Part shown: positions 9,075 to 20,220 of the stretch, one piece after another
Layout of the letters: each line of letters starts with the position of its first letter
Numbering within the stretch: position 1 is the stretch's first letter
Assembly (NCBI GenBank): GCA_029168955.1
Contig: JAPDOI010001507.1
Location: forward strand, 62,001-126,000
DNA length: 64,000 bases
Reading direction: 5' to 3'
Source of the DNA: Aplectana chamaeleonis
Lineage: Eukaryota; Nematoda; Chromadorea; Rhabditida; Cosmocercidae
Translations under genes and position numbers: made by a program
Notes under the pieces: model-generated
What the model was told of the DNA's origin: nothing
Databases searched by the model: none
What the model saw: only the letters and a program-made list of their open reading frames with translations

Positions 9075-11465
9075 TCATAGGTTGAGGAACTGGGCGACCA
9101 ATAACGGATTCGTTAATAGGTCCATTGTGGTCAGCGTGGTTGGTCTGTCCGGACAATCATACAAATGTGACGTATCGCGGCCGTGGCATCCACAGTCCGG
9201 GCAAACGTCCGATTTGCTGCTGTCGATCTTGCCAACGTATGCCATAGGCATAGTAGAGTGACCACAGCGCAGCGATGCCAGGGTTCTTCTGGCCCTTCTT
9301 CCGAGTTGAGACTCGGATGTGCAGACCCGGGGCGGCAACACTCCCAGGATGGGATTTACTGCCGCCTTTTCCAGATGACACCGTACTAACTGTGTGTGCT
9401 CCTCGCGCAACAGACGGAGTCGTTCTTGCTGTGAATCGTGCCATCTTTGCAGATTGAGTTTGCTTGGAGCATCGGCGAATGGCTTTCTGATGCGCCTCTC
9501 CCTGACGGGGTTCAGCACTCTCCAAGAGGGGTGGTTGGGTTGCTTTATGATATTGATGAAAAATCGTTGCGCCTGGAGCTGACAGTGCTCTTTTACTGGT
9601 AATAATCGTGTCTCCGCATGCGAGTGCTCGACTGGGGAACTTCTTGCACATCCGGTAGCTATATGAAGTGCGGCATTCTGTATACGCTGCATCTTGGTCC
9701 AGGAGGTTTCTGATACCAAGTGCTGCCACGCCGGTGCAGCGTACTCTAGAGCGGGCTGAAGTATTGCCTTGTATGTCGTGATAATATTTTCCTTGCTGCT
9801 GCCCCATGATGTACCGCCCAGGGCTCTGAGCACATTAAGCTTCGCTTTGACGACGGCCTGCTTCTGCTCGGTGTTCTTATGAAACTTGGGCGATGGATCA
9901 AACACCACACCGAGCAGTTTGGGAAAGCGAGCCGCAGGTAATCGATCTCCGTCTCACTCGACATGCTGGTGAGTGCTGTGCTCCGAAGGATCCGTTGTCA
10001 GTACGGATACCGACGATTTGGATGCAGAGATCTTTAGCATTTTGCGGTCGAAAAAGCTTTTCAGTGCGACCAGGTACTCATGGATCTTGGAGGCGGCCAC
10101 ATTTATATCTGGATCCCGACACATTATTGTCATATCATCGGCATAGGCGACCACCTTAATATCCTGGGGGGGGGGGGAGCGGGCATGTCTTCGAGGTACA
10201 GACTGAAGAGGGCAGGCGATAAGGCCTCGGTCAGACTTTGTCGAAAAACCTGCTGAGTCCGACTGAGTCCGAATGAGTCCGGGGTGGAAAAACCTGCTGA
10301 GTCCCACTGAGTCCGGTTGCACCCAGCGCCAACCAACTCCTCTGCGAAACCCGCAATTGATAGTGACGATTATCATCTCAGCTGTGAATCGGAACGTGTT
10401 TGGTGGCTGATTTTTCTTGCTTTCAACATGTCTGAATCTGATTTCCGTATCAGCAGTACGTGGGGCAGAGCGCAGACGGCGAGAGTCGATATGCGGCGGG
10501 ACTCGGCAGGTCGCAGTCGGCCAAAAAAAATGCACCCAAATCACGTGAGAAACACCTATATCGACCGGGTGGTGGGAGGATGATTTCGGTGGGACTCAGT
10601 CGGACTCAGTCGGTGCATTGGCCCCGCCCTTGTACGCATGAGAAATATCAGTATCGACCGGGGGGATTGCGGTGGGCATCAGACGGTCGCAGTCGGACTC
10701 AGTGGGTTGATTTTTTCGCACCCGTCTTCCACGAATTCGATGCGTATCGACCCGGTGGGACTCAGTAGATCCACCACGGGGGCCTAAAACGCCGCCCTGC
10801 GGAACTCCAGCTGCAATAGGAATACTATTGGAGACATGGTTCTGGAACATAGCTCTGGCTCGTCTCTCCTCGATGAATGCCGTTATCCAGCGTTTCTGCC
10901 ACGGCGGTATTGATGATTCGAGTAAGTTGCTTGACAGAACTCTATGGTTTACTGTGTCGAATGCCTTGGTGAGATCTAAGACAACACCCACAGTTCTCTG
11001 TAGCTTCTGGGCATTGAACCCATCGATGGCAAAGCTTGTAATTTCCAGCAGAGCTGTCGTGGTGGAATGCAGCTTTCTGAATTGATGCTAAACCGCTTGC
11101 TTCTCGTTGTGCTCCGCCAAGTAATTTACGATCAGTTTTTCGGCTACCTTCGCGAACGTGGACAGCAAGCTAATAGGTCTGTATCCCTTGACTGAAGCCT
11201 GAGGTTTTTCCGGCTTGGGCAGCTTCACAACGTTAGCTGTCTTCCAGTTCTGTGGGATGCTGCACGATCTGAACGAGGTATTGATCAAATCAGTGAGAAG
11301 CGGAAGGATTTCATTCGATATCTTCTTCATGACAGCAGGGCATATCCCGTCCGGACCGACCGCTTTTGAATTCCGCATATCCTTTATAACTTTCTCAACT
11401 TGCGTCGTAGTGAACGCTTCGGCCGTGCTCATGAGCGGGAGGCGGCACAGTTCTCGTACAGTCAC
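9075..11465 (-). pseudogene. LINE reverse transcriptase and C-terminal zinc region, interrupted
   Basis: RT motifs in order are NSKAVGPDGICPAV, YRPISLLSTFAKVAEKL (11465-11088), KAFDTVNHRVL, AGVPQGGVL (10991 to ~10790), then after a 562-bp insertion LSPALFSLYLEDMP and VVAYADDMTIM (about 10235-10130). The thumb and C-terminal part (9908-9075) include QRIQNAALHIATG and a final CPDCGCHGRDTSHLYDCP cluster. Without the insertion the palm would read GGVL-SPALFSLYLEDMP, a normal RT motif. Further frameshifts lie near 11090 and 9950. The gene is dead. Confidence 0.8.
10223..10784. mobile_element. Harbinger-like MITE inside the LINE RT, 562 bp
   Basis: Its ends, GGCCTCGG and (reverse of the right) GGCCCCCG, are flanked by a perfect 3-bp duplication TAA (10220-10222 and 10785-10787). 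Both subterminal regions carry CTGAGTCC repeats. A TAA/TTA duplication with GGCC-type ends fits PIF/Harbinger. Removing it with one TAA restores the RT reading (GVL-SPA), which strongly supports the borders. The interior contains repeated GACTCAGTCGG and GTATCGACC words and no transposase. Confidence 0.8.
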
Positions 11466-11651
11466 TCTATTCTGCGGACCACGCTTTGCAGTGGTGATGA
11501 AAAAACTTCTCCCGAGCGCATAAGCGGCTTCTTTTCCTGATTTGAATACACCGTTGTCTTATTCGATTGTGGAGACGGTAGCAGGCAAGCTCTTACCCGA
11601 AAGCTTCCGTAATACCTACCAAGTAGCTGCACTGTCCGTCTTGAAATCCAA

Positions 11652-12600
11652 CTACCCGGTGAACTTTTCCCACTCTTCTTTCTTGTGCCTGTCTGAATCC
11701 TTTCTGATCTCATCGTCAAGTTCAGCAACGATGGGGTCTAGATGGTTGACCGCTCTCCTGGCATCTCTTGTCCTGATCTTATCGAGAATCTCCCTTGTGA
11801 CATTTGGATAGAAAGTCTTGACGAGACCGACAGGAATAGCCGCTTTCATGGCTCTGCGGATCGCGTAAGGTAAATGGCACTCTTTCTGGTGCACGTCGCC
11901 ATTCCACGGGTAATTTGCCGACAGGCGAAGCGCAACTTCACTGAACAGGCTCCAGTCTGCTCGGCTTAAATTAAGATAAGAACGTTGACGAGCACCAGAA
12001 TAGGGAGCGAGAGAGTTGGAGAGATCGATATGGATAAAGACGGGGACATGGTCACTTGGCAAAGCGGTTGAGGTGGACCACGAGCAAGAGTTAGAGAGGT
12101 TGGACGAGACAAGAGAAATGTCTAGGCTGGAGGATCGACCGTAGGCAGGGAGACGAGTGGGCTGGTCATTGTTAAGGATAACTAGGTCGCACTCATCCGC
12201 CCATTCTTCGACGTCATTTCCTCTAGCGTCAGAATCAAGTGACGAGCAAAAGGTGTGAGCATTAAAATCGCCCGCGAAGACAACTGAAGATGATAGGGAG
12301 CAGTCGTTTAGCTGCTTTAGTAGAGGAACAGGATCGTAAGATGGGGGGCTTGAGGTAGTGGGTGGAATATATATGTTGAAAAGAGAAAGGGTGTTCTAAG
12401 AGGGGGATGGATTGAAGGTACTCGAGAGTACCATCCGTGGGGGTGTTAAGTATGAGGTGGGAGGGGAGAGAAGATAAAACAAAGGTTGAAACTCCTCCGC
12501 CAAGAGCTGACCTTGGAGCATGGAAGGCAGTATAGCCCGGGATATTAGGATGAGGACGGGTAGGGGATGGAGAGAGCTTGGTTTCTTGAACCATGATCAC
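11652..12600 (-). pseudogene. LINE endonuclease (EEP/APE-like) domain, frameshifted
   Basis: The pieces MVQETKLSP, a GGGVSTFV strand, AGDFNAH (near 12270, read in a different frame) and MPSDHVPVFIHI (12062 downward) are the expected order of APE-like endonuclease motifs: catalytic QE(T)K, GDFN and SDH. At least two frameshifts separate them. The domain would nick the target DNA for target-primed reverse transcription. It sits between the PHD region and the RT, as usual in jockey/CR1 elements. Confidence 0.75.
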
Positions 12601-13031
12601 GTCTGGATGGTAAGTACGTGCGAAGAGAGAGAGAGCTCAGAAAGTTTGGCACGAAGGCCATTGAGATTGATATGTACAATGGAAAGGGGGCGATATGAGG
12701 AAGAGGAATCAGAGAGTGTAGGTGAAGAGCATATAACACAGCGAAAAGAAGAGTCATGATGCTTCACAGAACTGAGACCCGAACAAGAGAAGTGCACCCA
12801 CCTTTGGCATCCAAAGCATTGGACGCTGGTCCCATTCCAATTGACATTTCTGTCGCATGTGGCACATATGTACTTCTTCTTCTGAGCGGGTCCAGGAATC
12901 CTTTCCACGCCGGCCCTTAGCAGGAGAATCCGAAGGAGAGACGCGGCCGGCCAGCACCTCTCCCATGACAAAAACCCTCTTCGTGGAGGGGGTGACGTCG
13001 GTTTGCATAGAGGTGATGTTCTTTCCTCCAC
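12597..13031 (-). pseudogene. LINE N-terminal region: degenerate 2A-like peptide, PHD finger, endonuclease start
   Basis: The 144-residue frame begins with a basic, proline-rich leader and then LLRILLLRAGVERIPGP (residues 32-48). This resembles the 2A-like ribosome-skipping peptides known at the N-terminus of some non-LTR retrotransposons (consensus DxExNPGP), but the first D is missing and N is replaced by I. A C4HC3 PHD-type finger follows (residues 56-101; CATC, CFGC, WVHFSC, CVIC). HINLNGLRAKLSEL then starts the endonuclease domain. The frame breaks near 12610, and the endonuclease continues in another frame. Confidence 0.75.
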
Positions 13032-13070
13032 ACTGCCACGGCGTGAACGTACGACATCTCGGCAGCATTA

Positions 13071-13122
13071 CTTATTATTATTATTATTATTATTGTTAAT
13101 ATTATTATTACTTATTATTATC
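13071..13122. repeat. (TTA)n microsatellite at the 5' end of the LINE
   Basis: A short (TTA)n tract with GTTAAT and ACT interruptions, directly beside the 5' end of the minus-strand LINE. Confidence 0.9.
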
Positions 13123-13123
13123 G

Positions 13124-13146
13124 CTCCAGCCGCGAAGCGGCTGGAG
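13124..13146. repeat. Perfect 10-bp hairpin beside the (TTA)n tract
   Basis: CTCCAGCCGC and GCGGCTGGAG pair around a GAA loop. It follows the microsatellite directly. Function unknown. Confidence 0.6.
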
Positions 13147-13419
13147 AAGTTTGGTTTTGCCCGGGACTTGTGATCACTTAGAATTCTGTAAAGTAGCTAA
13201 TAAAACCTGGTAAACAAATTCTCCAGAGATTTCCATCAGAATATAGGTGAGAGGGTCCAGGAGGCACATGCTGACAAAATTTGAGCCAAATCGGCTCAAA
13301 ACTAACAAAGTTAGATCGGCGAGTCCTTATTAAAAATTCTTGTTGTGCGCTGTTACTGCTTCGTGCTTCGTGCTTCCTGCTTCCCGCTTCCTCGTGCGTT
13401 ACGCACCCTTAGTAGTGGT

Positions 13420-13735
13420 TACTATACATTCCATCCGACGGAGTCGGTTTCGGATATCCGGGTCGGATAATCCGATCGGATAATTATCCGAAATCCGATC
13501 CGCCGTCAAATTGGCCTTTTCGGATTGATCCGAAATCCGATCAGACGAAAAAAACACGATATCCGAATTATTCGATATCCGGAAAAGTGAAAATCGAAGG
13601 ATCCGATCAGAAAACCGGATAATCGGAGAAAAAACGGATAATCGATCGGATAAAAATCGGATAATTCCGGATAAATATCGGATAATTTCAGATGAAAAAC
13701 GGATAATTTCGGATGAAAAACGGATAGAATTGCCC
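13420..13735. repeat. TCGGAT/ATCCGA-rich repeat, inverted copy
   Basis: A dense array of ATCCGA, CGGATAAT and GATCGGAT words, including repeated GATAATTTC(A/G)GATGAAAAACG units at 13678-13727. The left end TACTATACATTCCATCCGA is the reverse complement of the right end of the copies at 1-118 and 21190-21418. The open frames across it are by-products of the repeat. Confidence 0.75.
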
Positions 13736-14219
13736 CCGCCGTAACAGCCAGCTCCAAATACGGCCGCGTGGAGGTCGCGCAAATTCGCAGTAGAGCGCGC
13801 TATTGACGGTTGCGCAATCGCTGATTAAGCGTGTGTGAGGAATGGATTTTGACACTTCACTACATGCATATTGAACAAATACACATATTTCATGATGAAG
13901 GGGTCATAATATCACAAAATAACTGCATAACATGTGATAGGGGGTATTTCGTCAAGTGGAGAGGCCTTATTTCGTTTTGCAAGTCCTTATAGTGCTCCTG
14001 ATGATGGCACACGAATGATTTTGAGCTCTCAGGGAGACAAACAAGTGTTGTATTTGCAATTTTTATGGACAGGTTTCGGAGGAATGTTTTTTGTTTGGAC
14101 GCTTTATTACAACGCGAATCTGTGTTCATAACTCGGGTGACGTTCTGCACTTGGACTTAGACATGCTGACGGTTGTTCAGCGGGGTAAAAACTCAGACAT
14201 AGGAGCAGACTTATCGCGA

Positions 14220-14330
14220 CGCACAATAGGAACAATCGCGTGATCGACGGCGATCAAACCGGTATTTGAGGGCGATCAAACCGGCAATTGGAGCGATCAA
14301 CCCGTCTTTAGAGCGCGGTCAACACTAAAA
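14220..14330. repeat. GCGATCAAACCGG short repeat
   Basis: GGCGATCAAACCGG-type words recur at about 22-28 base spacing (GGCGATCAAACCGGTATTTGA, GGCGATCAAACCGGCAATTG and AGCGATCAACCCG). It resembles the other ACCG-rich clusters of the window. Confidence 0.5.
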
Positions 14331-14476
14331 GAGCAGGCGATCAGTACTTTTTCATCATAATAGGACATACCGCGCACAAACCTTCAGGACGTAGCCGTAC
14401 ACCTGCGTGCTGTCAACCCCACAGGGCCAAACAAGTTTTTTCCACAGGTGGCCCTCGAAAGTAAACAGTATGGGGT

Positions 14477-14710
14477 TCTATGGAGCGCCCATAGCCACAA
14501 ACACAAAAGATCACCGTCGCTAGGGGAGGTGCGGCTAAAAATTTATTATTGATTGTATCTTGAGCTACCGCGGCTATCTACAGCTCAATAGAGCGAGGCA
14601 TGTATAGATAGCCACAATCGTCAAGGATACAATCATTATATCATTCTCAACCGTACCTCCCGTAACGACAGAGGTCGCTTGTTATTCTTAACTATGGGCG
14701 CTCACTTAGA
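14477..14710. mobile_element. MITE with inverted ends, 234 bp
   Basis: The ends pair as AGCGCCCATAG and CTATGGGCGCT, flanked by TCTA/TAGA, and further inverted words occur inside (GGGGAGGTGCGG with CCGTACCTCCC; GATTGTATC with GATACAATC). It holds no gene. Confidence 0.6.
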
Positions 14711-17236
14711 AGTCACCCAAGAATGACTTGGATGGCCTACAATACCGGAAATCGGTCTACAAATCGAGACAAGACTCAATTTGCACTCGCTACGGGCCGG
14801 ATTCATACTTACCGCGACAAATGAAGAGAAGCTGTTCTTACAATCCTTATCGACCAAAAATCTATATGCATCCATGGACGATTGAAATAAACTCTGTATC
14901 GCGTCGGCGGTGAATATGGTTCCAGGCCATTTTCACTAATTCTCAGTCTTAACATCAAAATAGATATAATTTCATTTTCGTTCGCATTTTGAACAAATCG
15001 CAAAGGCACATTAATGTACTGGACGCACAGTTATGTAGACCATTAAAGAAAAATTCGAATAATGCCTAGTGGATACTGGATATTTAATACTACTGTGGAT
15101 AATGGATACATAGAGTTAACGTAATAAATTTAATCTGAGGAATGGACGGGGCTGCGACGGTAGATCGCCGCGCGCGAATCGAAATCCCGTTGGCCAAAGA
15201 GGCCGCCAACACCGCACGACCAGCCGCCTGGTCCATGCGTCACACTGAATCGAATACCGAAACCATACATGTACCGAACAGAAAAATGCAAACAATTCTT
15301 AGAGAAGTAGACTCGAGATGCGGAAGGATCATAAACGGAATGCAAACAAATTCCAGGACCCGCAAATGAATGAGCATACAAGAGCATGATAGAAGAGACA
15401 TTGCGCACCAAAACAACAGTACAACAGAAAACAAAAATTTAACACTAACAGAAATGGCAACACATTCGATGACACGACAAAATTGCCATCATAAGCGATC
15501 GAATGAAAAAAAGAGCATTCCGAAATAGATTATCAAATATAAAGCACAGCTCGTGCGTGGTGTTGCTTATAGGATACATACAAAACTATGAGACAGATGC
15601 GAACATCTCATCTCCAAAGGTTATTAAACAAGCGGGACATGGATGAACTCCGAATTTTTTCATGGGCAACTGTGTCTCGGAAACGTGATATGTCTTCGAG
15701 CCGGGTCAATCAGGCCGTTGTGTAGGACCAAAACGGAGGTACGATACTGTTGGTGCCCGAAATTTCAGAAAAGTTTTACGACTGCATCACAAATCATTGT
15801 TGAGTATCAGAATTGTGACGATCCCCACTGGTAAGTTTCATAACAGGGTTTTCTTTCGTAAAAAAACCCGTTTGGAAATCTCGTAGCATTCAGCTTCCTT
15901 TTTTCCACGTCTGTCTGACGTGGTTTGTGTAATACACAAATGTCGAAAATGCTGGACGTCTGAAAGGGTTTAGCTCCTGTTACTTGTTAGGTTGATTATT
16001 TCTTTTAGCACTTTCATTGTCAAAATTTCTCTAAAAATAAGAAGCTTTCAATACACACGCTTGAGTGAGAGGATTTCTCGAAATAAAGAATATGAAATTT
16101 TGGATTTCCCCGGCCTACCGGAGCCTGTTGTAGCGCTTCTGCTCTTCGCGCTAGGTGATCGACCGGGAAAAAGCCTTTTCAGACCTCGAAGCGGTTTACA
16201 AGATGCTATAGCATTCTGAATACGCAGCATTGAGGTCTCAAGCCTTGTCGTCTATCTCCACTTGGTTCAAGCAGTGGATTAAGAAGACAAAACCAAGTGC
16301 GGTTTTCTGCGCCGACGCTGCCTTCAACGGCCCTTCGATAACGTACACAATCGCGCTAGTACCTGTTTTCGCAGCATTTCAACGGAATGATGTCATAGTA
16401 AAAGTATGGCTAAAACGGGTAATGAACCCAATCCTACCCTTTCAAGACAATTCGGCGCCAACCAAGTGTACGAACGCCAGTTTCAGGCGGATACAGACTG
16501 TGTCACAGAGAAACTCCCATGCTTCCTACGAATGCGAGTCGGTAGCAGAGGTAAGAGACAGCGATAGTGGAGGAGAAGCGAAGACAGTAGCCTCGCGAGC
16601 GTGGCTTGCGCTGTGAATAAAGGGAATTCCGATTTTTTACAAAAGATACCATCCCACAGAACCAATAGAGGGACATTTATAAGCATTCACCAAATGTAGA
16701 AATTCGTGGTCGTGAGAGCGCGGCAATTTCGTGCCAAAAATGGCGAATTTCGTGCCAGGCAATTACAGACTGATCACTATCCAAATGATTCACATACGGC
16801 ACAAAATCGCTCTGAAATCATGAAAAAGAGTTTTTTAGAAACTCAGAAAACAACTAGGTTAAACTAACCGTGAGCTTCACAGGAAATCAACTGGAGCCAG
16901 GCCAGAACGATAGAAAGCTGAGCATATTGTGGCTAATATAAATCAAGAGACCACGACCCAACGCATTCTGAAGCGAAAAATCACAAACTCGGGATGAAAA
17001 CGGTACAAATGACGCAATTGACAGGAAAATTGTAATTGTTTATTACGGGATGAACCAGCGTAATGACATCGTAGTAGATCAACAAACTCGTAGGGACAGG
17101 GTGTAACGACATCATGAAGCAGTAGCACGTAGAGATTTTAGCACTCTGGATCTTGTGCTACCGTAACCTTCGGTTAGCCACGGAGCGCTTTATTGTATCA
17201 TAAACGTCAACACCGTGTTCCGCGTAGGATTTGAAG
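14711..17236. other. No gene recognised
   Basis: About 2.5 kb of unique-looking AT-rich sequence. The longest frame (16230-16616) resembles no known family, and its codon pattern gives no support. Confidence 0.45.
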
Positions 17237-17462
17237 CTGGGCCGAATGCATCAACAGGCCGGGTTGGGGCAGGGGCAGGGCAGTCTGCGCCTTTGAAGAT
17301 CTCTGTTATTCAAAAAACCCAGCTAGGGGGCTGGGGCAGCTAGCGCAGCAAAAAACACTGCTGGGGCACTATTGATTAGATGATCTACTGCCCTCGCACT
17401 GCGATCGTCAAAGATGCCGACTGCCCTGCCCCAACCCGGCGCGTTGATGCATCCGGCCCCTG
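17237..17462. mobile_element. MITE with ~65-bp inverted ends, hAT-like terminus
   Basis: The left end CTGGGCCGAATGCATCAAC and the reverse of the right end CAGGGGCCGGATGCATCAAC continue into a shared GGGTTGGGGCAG region, then diverge. The CAGGGGCC end suggests hAT, but I find no clear 8-bp duplication. Confidence 0.6.
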
Positions 17463-17859
17463 AAGTCTAGCGCTGTTGATGTTACCTCATTCAATAGCAC
17501 GCCTTAGCGAGAAACTTTATAGGACGCCATAGGCAAAGAATACTACGTGGCCTTGAGCCGTGGCTCACTACGCGCCGCGGTCGCGTCGCGGCGTTGCAAT
17601 TAGAGCACGCTCATACGTCGCCAACGCCTTTAGATGGGGTTGTGGTGGGATGAAGAAGAACATGACAGACGACAATGTACAGGTGTTCAGGCGGCATGAA
17701 GGCCGCTGTCTACAAAGCCATTATTGGCAATCAACAATGGTTCCTACTTCCAGTGATGGAGCATGGGTGTTAAATGTCAGGTAAAACTGACGGAGGTCAA
17801 ACTCCATCACTCGTCATCATGTTAATAGTGTCTGGTTTCTAACAGTCATCACTCTCTTC

Positions 17860-18027
17860 TATAGTTGTACAATTTCGAAAAAAAATTTCGAACAAACGAA
17901 AAATGAAAAAAATTCGTTCGACAAAATTTCGAACGAACGGAATTCGAAAAAACTTAGTTCGACGAATTTTCGAACGAAAGAAGACGAACGAAAAAAATTT
18001 CGAAAATTTCGTTTGTGTACAACTATA
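17860..18027. mobile_element. hAT-like MITE with 8-bp target duplication
   Basis: A 168-bp element with a 12-bp terminal inverted repeat TATAGTTGTACA. It is flanked by a perfect 8-bp direct repeat CTCTCTTC (17852-17859 and 18028-18035). The inside is packed with TTTCGAA and TTCGTTCGA words. An 8-bp duplication is the hallmark of hAT transposition. The perfect duplication points to a fairly recent insertion. Confidence 0.8.
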
Positions 18028-18556
18028 CTCTCTTCTTCTATACTTTAAATAATTTCTTATTGTGAGACATTCTTCTTCCGTAATTCCTAGGATTAACACC
18101 TGAGATTATCAGTTATCTCTCACAAGACTGCCAACAGAGGATCGGTCTCAGAAACCCTTACGGAAATCATTCAGGCACGGAGAACACATCAACTTTTTGC
18201 CCCTTGTGCAAGCTAAAGCCTTTTGCATTCAAGAACCTGTATAGGCACATAAGGGGGTTCACGAGTGCTCAGAGGCACAGGTGTAGCAGGTGAAAAATGA
18301 TGTTAAAATGGCTAAATTCAAAGACTGCAATACATTTCCCTGACATAATTGCGAGAAAACCTATCATTCAGCAAGCGGTCTAAAAAAGACGGAGGGGTAT
18401 GTTTCAAAAATTGCAATGCTCCAGTTCCCACGTTAATGGCGAACTGAAGCCAAAACTACTCCACTACCGTCCTCGAGATGAAATATGGCAAAGAAACACC
18501 ACGTGTCAAAGAAGAATCGCAGCCGGTTGGCAGAATACACTCTTCACAAGATCACA

Positions 18557-18762
18557 TATAGTGGAGTCCACCAAGAGTGTCTCATTTACTTATCAATGAG
18601 AAGCGGTCGATAGGAGATCAATGAACATGAAACTCGTTGTAGCACAACCGCTCTCGCTCAATCGGTATCGAGCGTGCTGGTATGGGATTCATGCACATTG
18701 ATCCCCATCCGACCGCTTCTTATTGATAAGTGAATGAGACGCTCTTGGTGGACTCCACTATA
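18557..18762. mobile_element. Hairpin MITE, 206 bp, TA-type
   Basis: TATAGTGGAGTCCACCAAGAG at the left pairs with CTCTTGGTGGACTCCACTATA at the right, and complementarity continues almost to the centre, so the single strand would fold into one long hairpin. TA at both borders is compatible with a Tc1/mariner-type target site. Confidence 0.75.
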
Positions 18763-19287
18763 AACATTTCGTATAAATATTTGGGTGAAAAAAATGATCG
18801 GGATGACCTTTGGGCAATGAAAGAGGATTAGTTCTGACTAAAAATTAGGTATCTTCCGAATTATGAAGGTTCTGACGCTGATGTATCAAAGTGCGAAGAG
18901 GGTTCAGATTAGGTATATCAGGAAATGCGGTGATAATCAGTTATATGAAACAATGAGATAGTAACACTATAGTGAAGATAACACAACAAAATTGTAATAT
19001 TATTATTATCCTGAAAATAGTACCTAGTTGATTTATTCTATACTCGAAATGCACGCTGCCCTGAGTCATAATCAGTTGCCAATACTTGAGGTAAAATGAT
19101 TTCTTGTATTTGTTACACCACCTCAAATGATGGAAGGAAACCAGAGCATGTGAATGATTACGCATTCGGTTCCCGTCTGACATCCCACTGAAACAGAGGT
19201 AAGCGTGCTCTTATTGCGACGCCGCAATGCGACCGCGGCGCGTAGTGAGCCGCAACTCAAGGCCACGTAGTATTCTTCGCCATAGGC

Positions 19288-19745
19288 AACAGCTGCGGTG
19301 GTCCCACCACGACTGGCAACGAAGAAAATTTAGAAAGTTTAAAGGACGCAATATGCAACAGCTACGGAGGTCTCACCACGATTGGTAACAGAGGAACTTT
19401 AAAGGACACAATATGCAACTACTACGATGGTCCCACTACGTTTCGTAACCGAAAAACTTTAAAGGACGCGATTCGCAACTATTATGGTGTTCCCACCACG
19501 ATTCGTGACGGAGAAGCTTGAAAGGACCCAATATGCAACAAATGAGGTGGTCCACCACGATCCGAAAAGAAGAAAGCTCAAAGGATTCAAAATGCAACAC
19601 CCACGGTAGTCCCACCACGATTTATCACAGAGACAGTTTGAATGATGCAATATGCAACGGCTCTGGTGGTCCCACCACGGCTTGCAACGAGGAAACTTCA
19701 AAGGAAGCAATACAGAACAGCTATGGTGGTCCCACGATTCGTCAG
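19288..19745. repeat. 60-bp minisatellite, about eight units
   Basis: A 60-bp unit (one of 59) containing ACTTTAAAGGACGCAATATGC and GGTCCCACCACGATT repeats about eight times with ~20-25% divergence. Because 60 is a multiple of three, a long minus-strand frame (19459-19983) stays open through most of it with a degenerate 20-residue repeat. I do not regard that frame as a demonstrated gene. Confidence 0.8.
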
Positions 19746-19989
19746 CGAGAAATTTATGGAAAATCAGAAAGAACAACAATGTTGTTGTTGTTCCTTCCGA
19801 GAACAAACAACAAAAACAACATCCATGAATGAATACGAGATCAACATGAACCATTAAGAAAGAACCGTGATGAAGTACAGATAAATACAAAAAAATGGAC
19901 TCCACCATGAAGAAGCGCGCAAATTCGAATTTTGGCTTCGCGCGTGAACTGAGACGCAGAACCGCCCAGAACACACCACACACACCACC

Positions 19990-20220
19990 TCACGGTTGAA
20001 CGCGGTCAGTCCGATTTTTGTGCGACATCAGTCCTATTACTGCGTTTGCGCGCGATCCGACCGGATGGCGAAGCGGTTGTATCGCGAGCACAGGAATGCA
20101 ATCGCTCTGACCGCGAGTTTATTCGCGGTAAGTCCTAATTGGGCTTTCGATCGCGGTCAAAACGGTTTCGGAGCGCGGTAAGTACTATTCGGCAAGTTCT
20201 GTGCGCGATAAGTCCGCCCT
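19990..20220. repeat. GCGGTCAGTCC / GCGGTAAGTCC short repeat
   Basis: Words such as CGCGGTCAGTCC, CGCGGTAAGTCC and CGCGATAAGTCC recur roughly every 30-45 bases. Related to the GACCGCG clusters elsewhere in the window. Confidence 0.5.

Larger units (their letters stand above)
17527..19287. mobile_element. Inverted-repeat-bounded region, 1.76 kb, with nested MITEs
   Basis: The 75-bp segment 17527-17600 returns as reverse complement at 19213-19287 (shared words TACTACGTGGCCTTGAG and CTCACTACGCGCCGCGGTCGC). The interval has no transposase frame and contains two younger MITEs (17860-18027 and 18557-18762). It may be a non-autonomous DNA element, or two separate copies in opposite orientation. Confidence 0.5.

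Noticed and set aside
17237..17462. 8-bp target duplication for the GGGCCGGATGCATCAAC element
   Set aside because: The flanks do not match over eight bases, so hAT assignment stays tentative.
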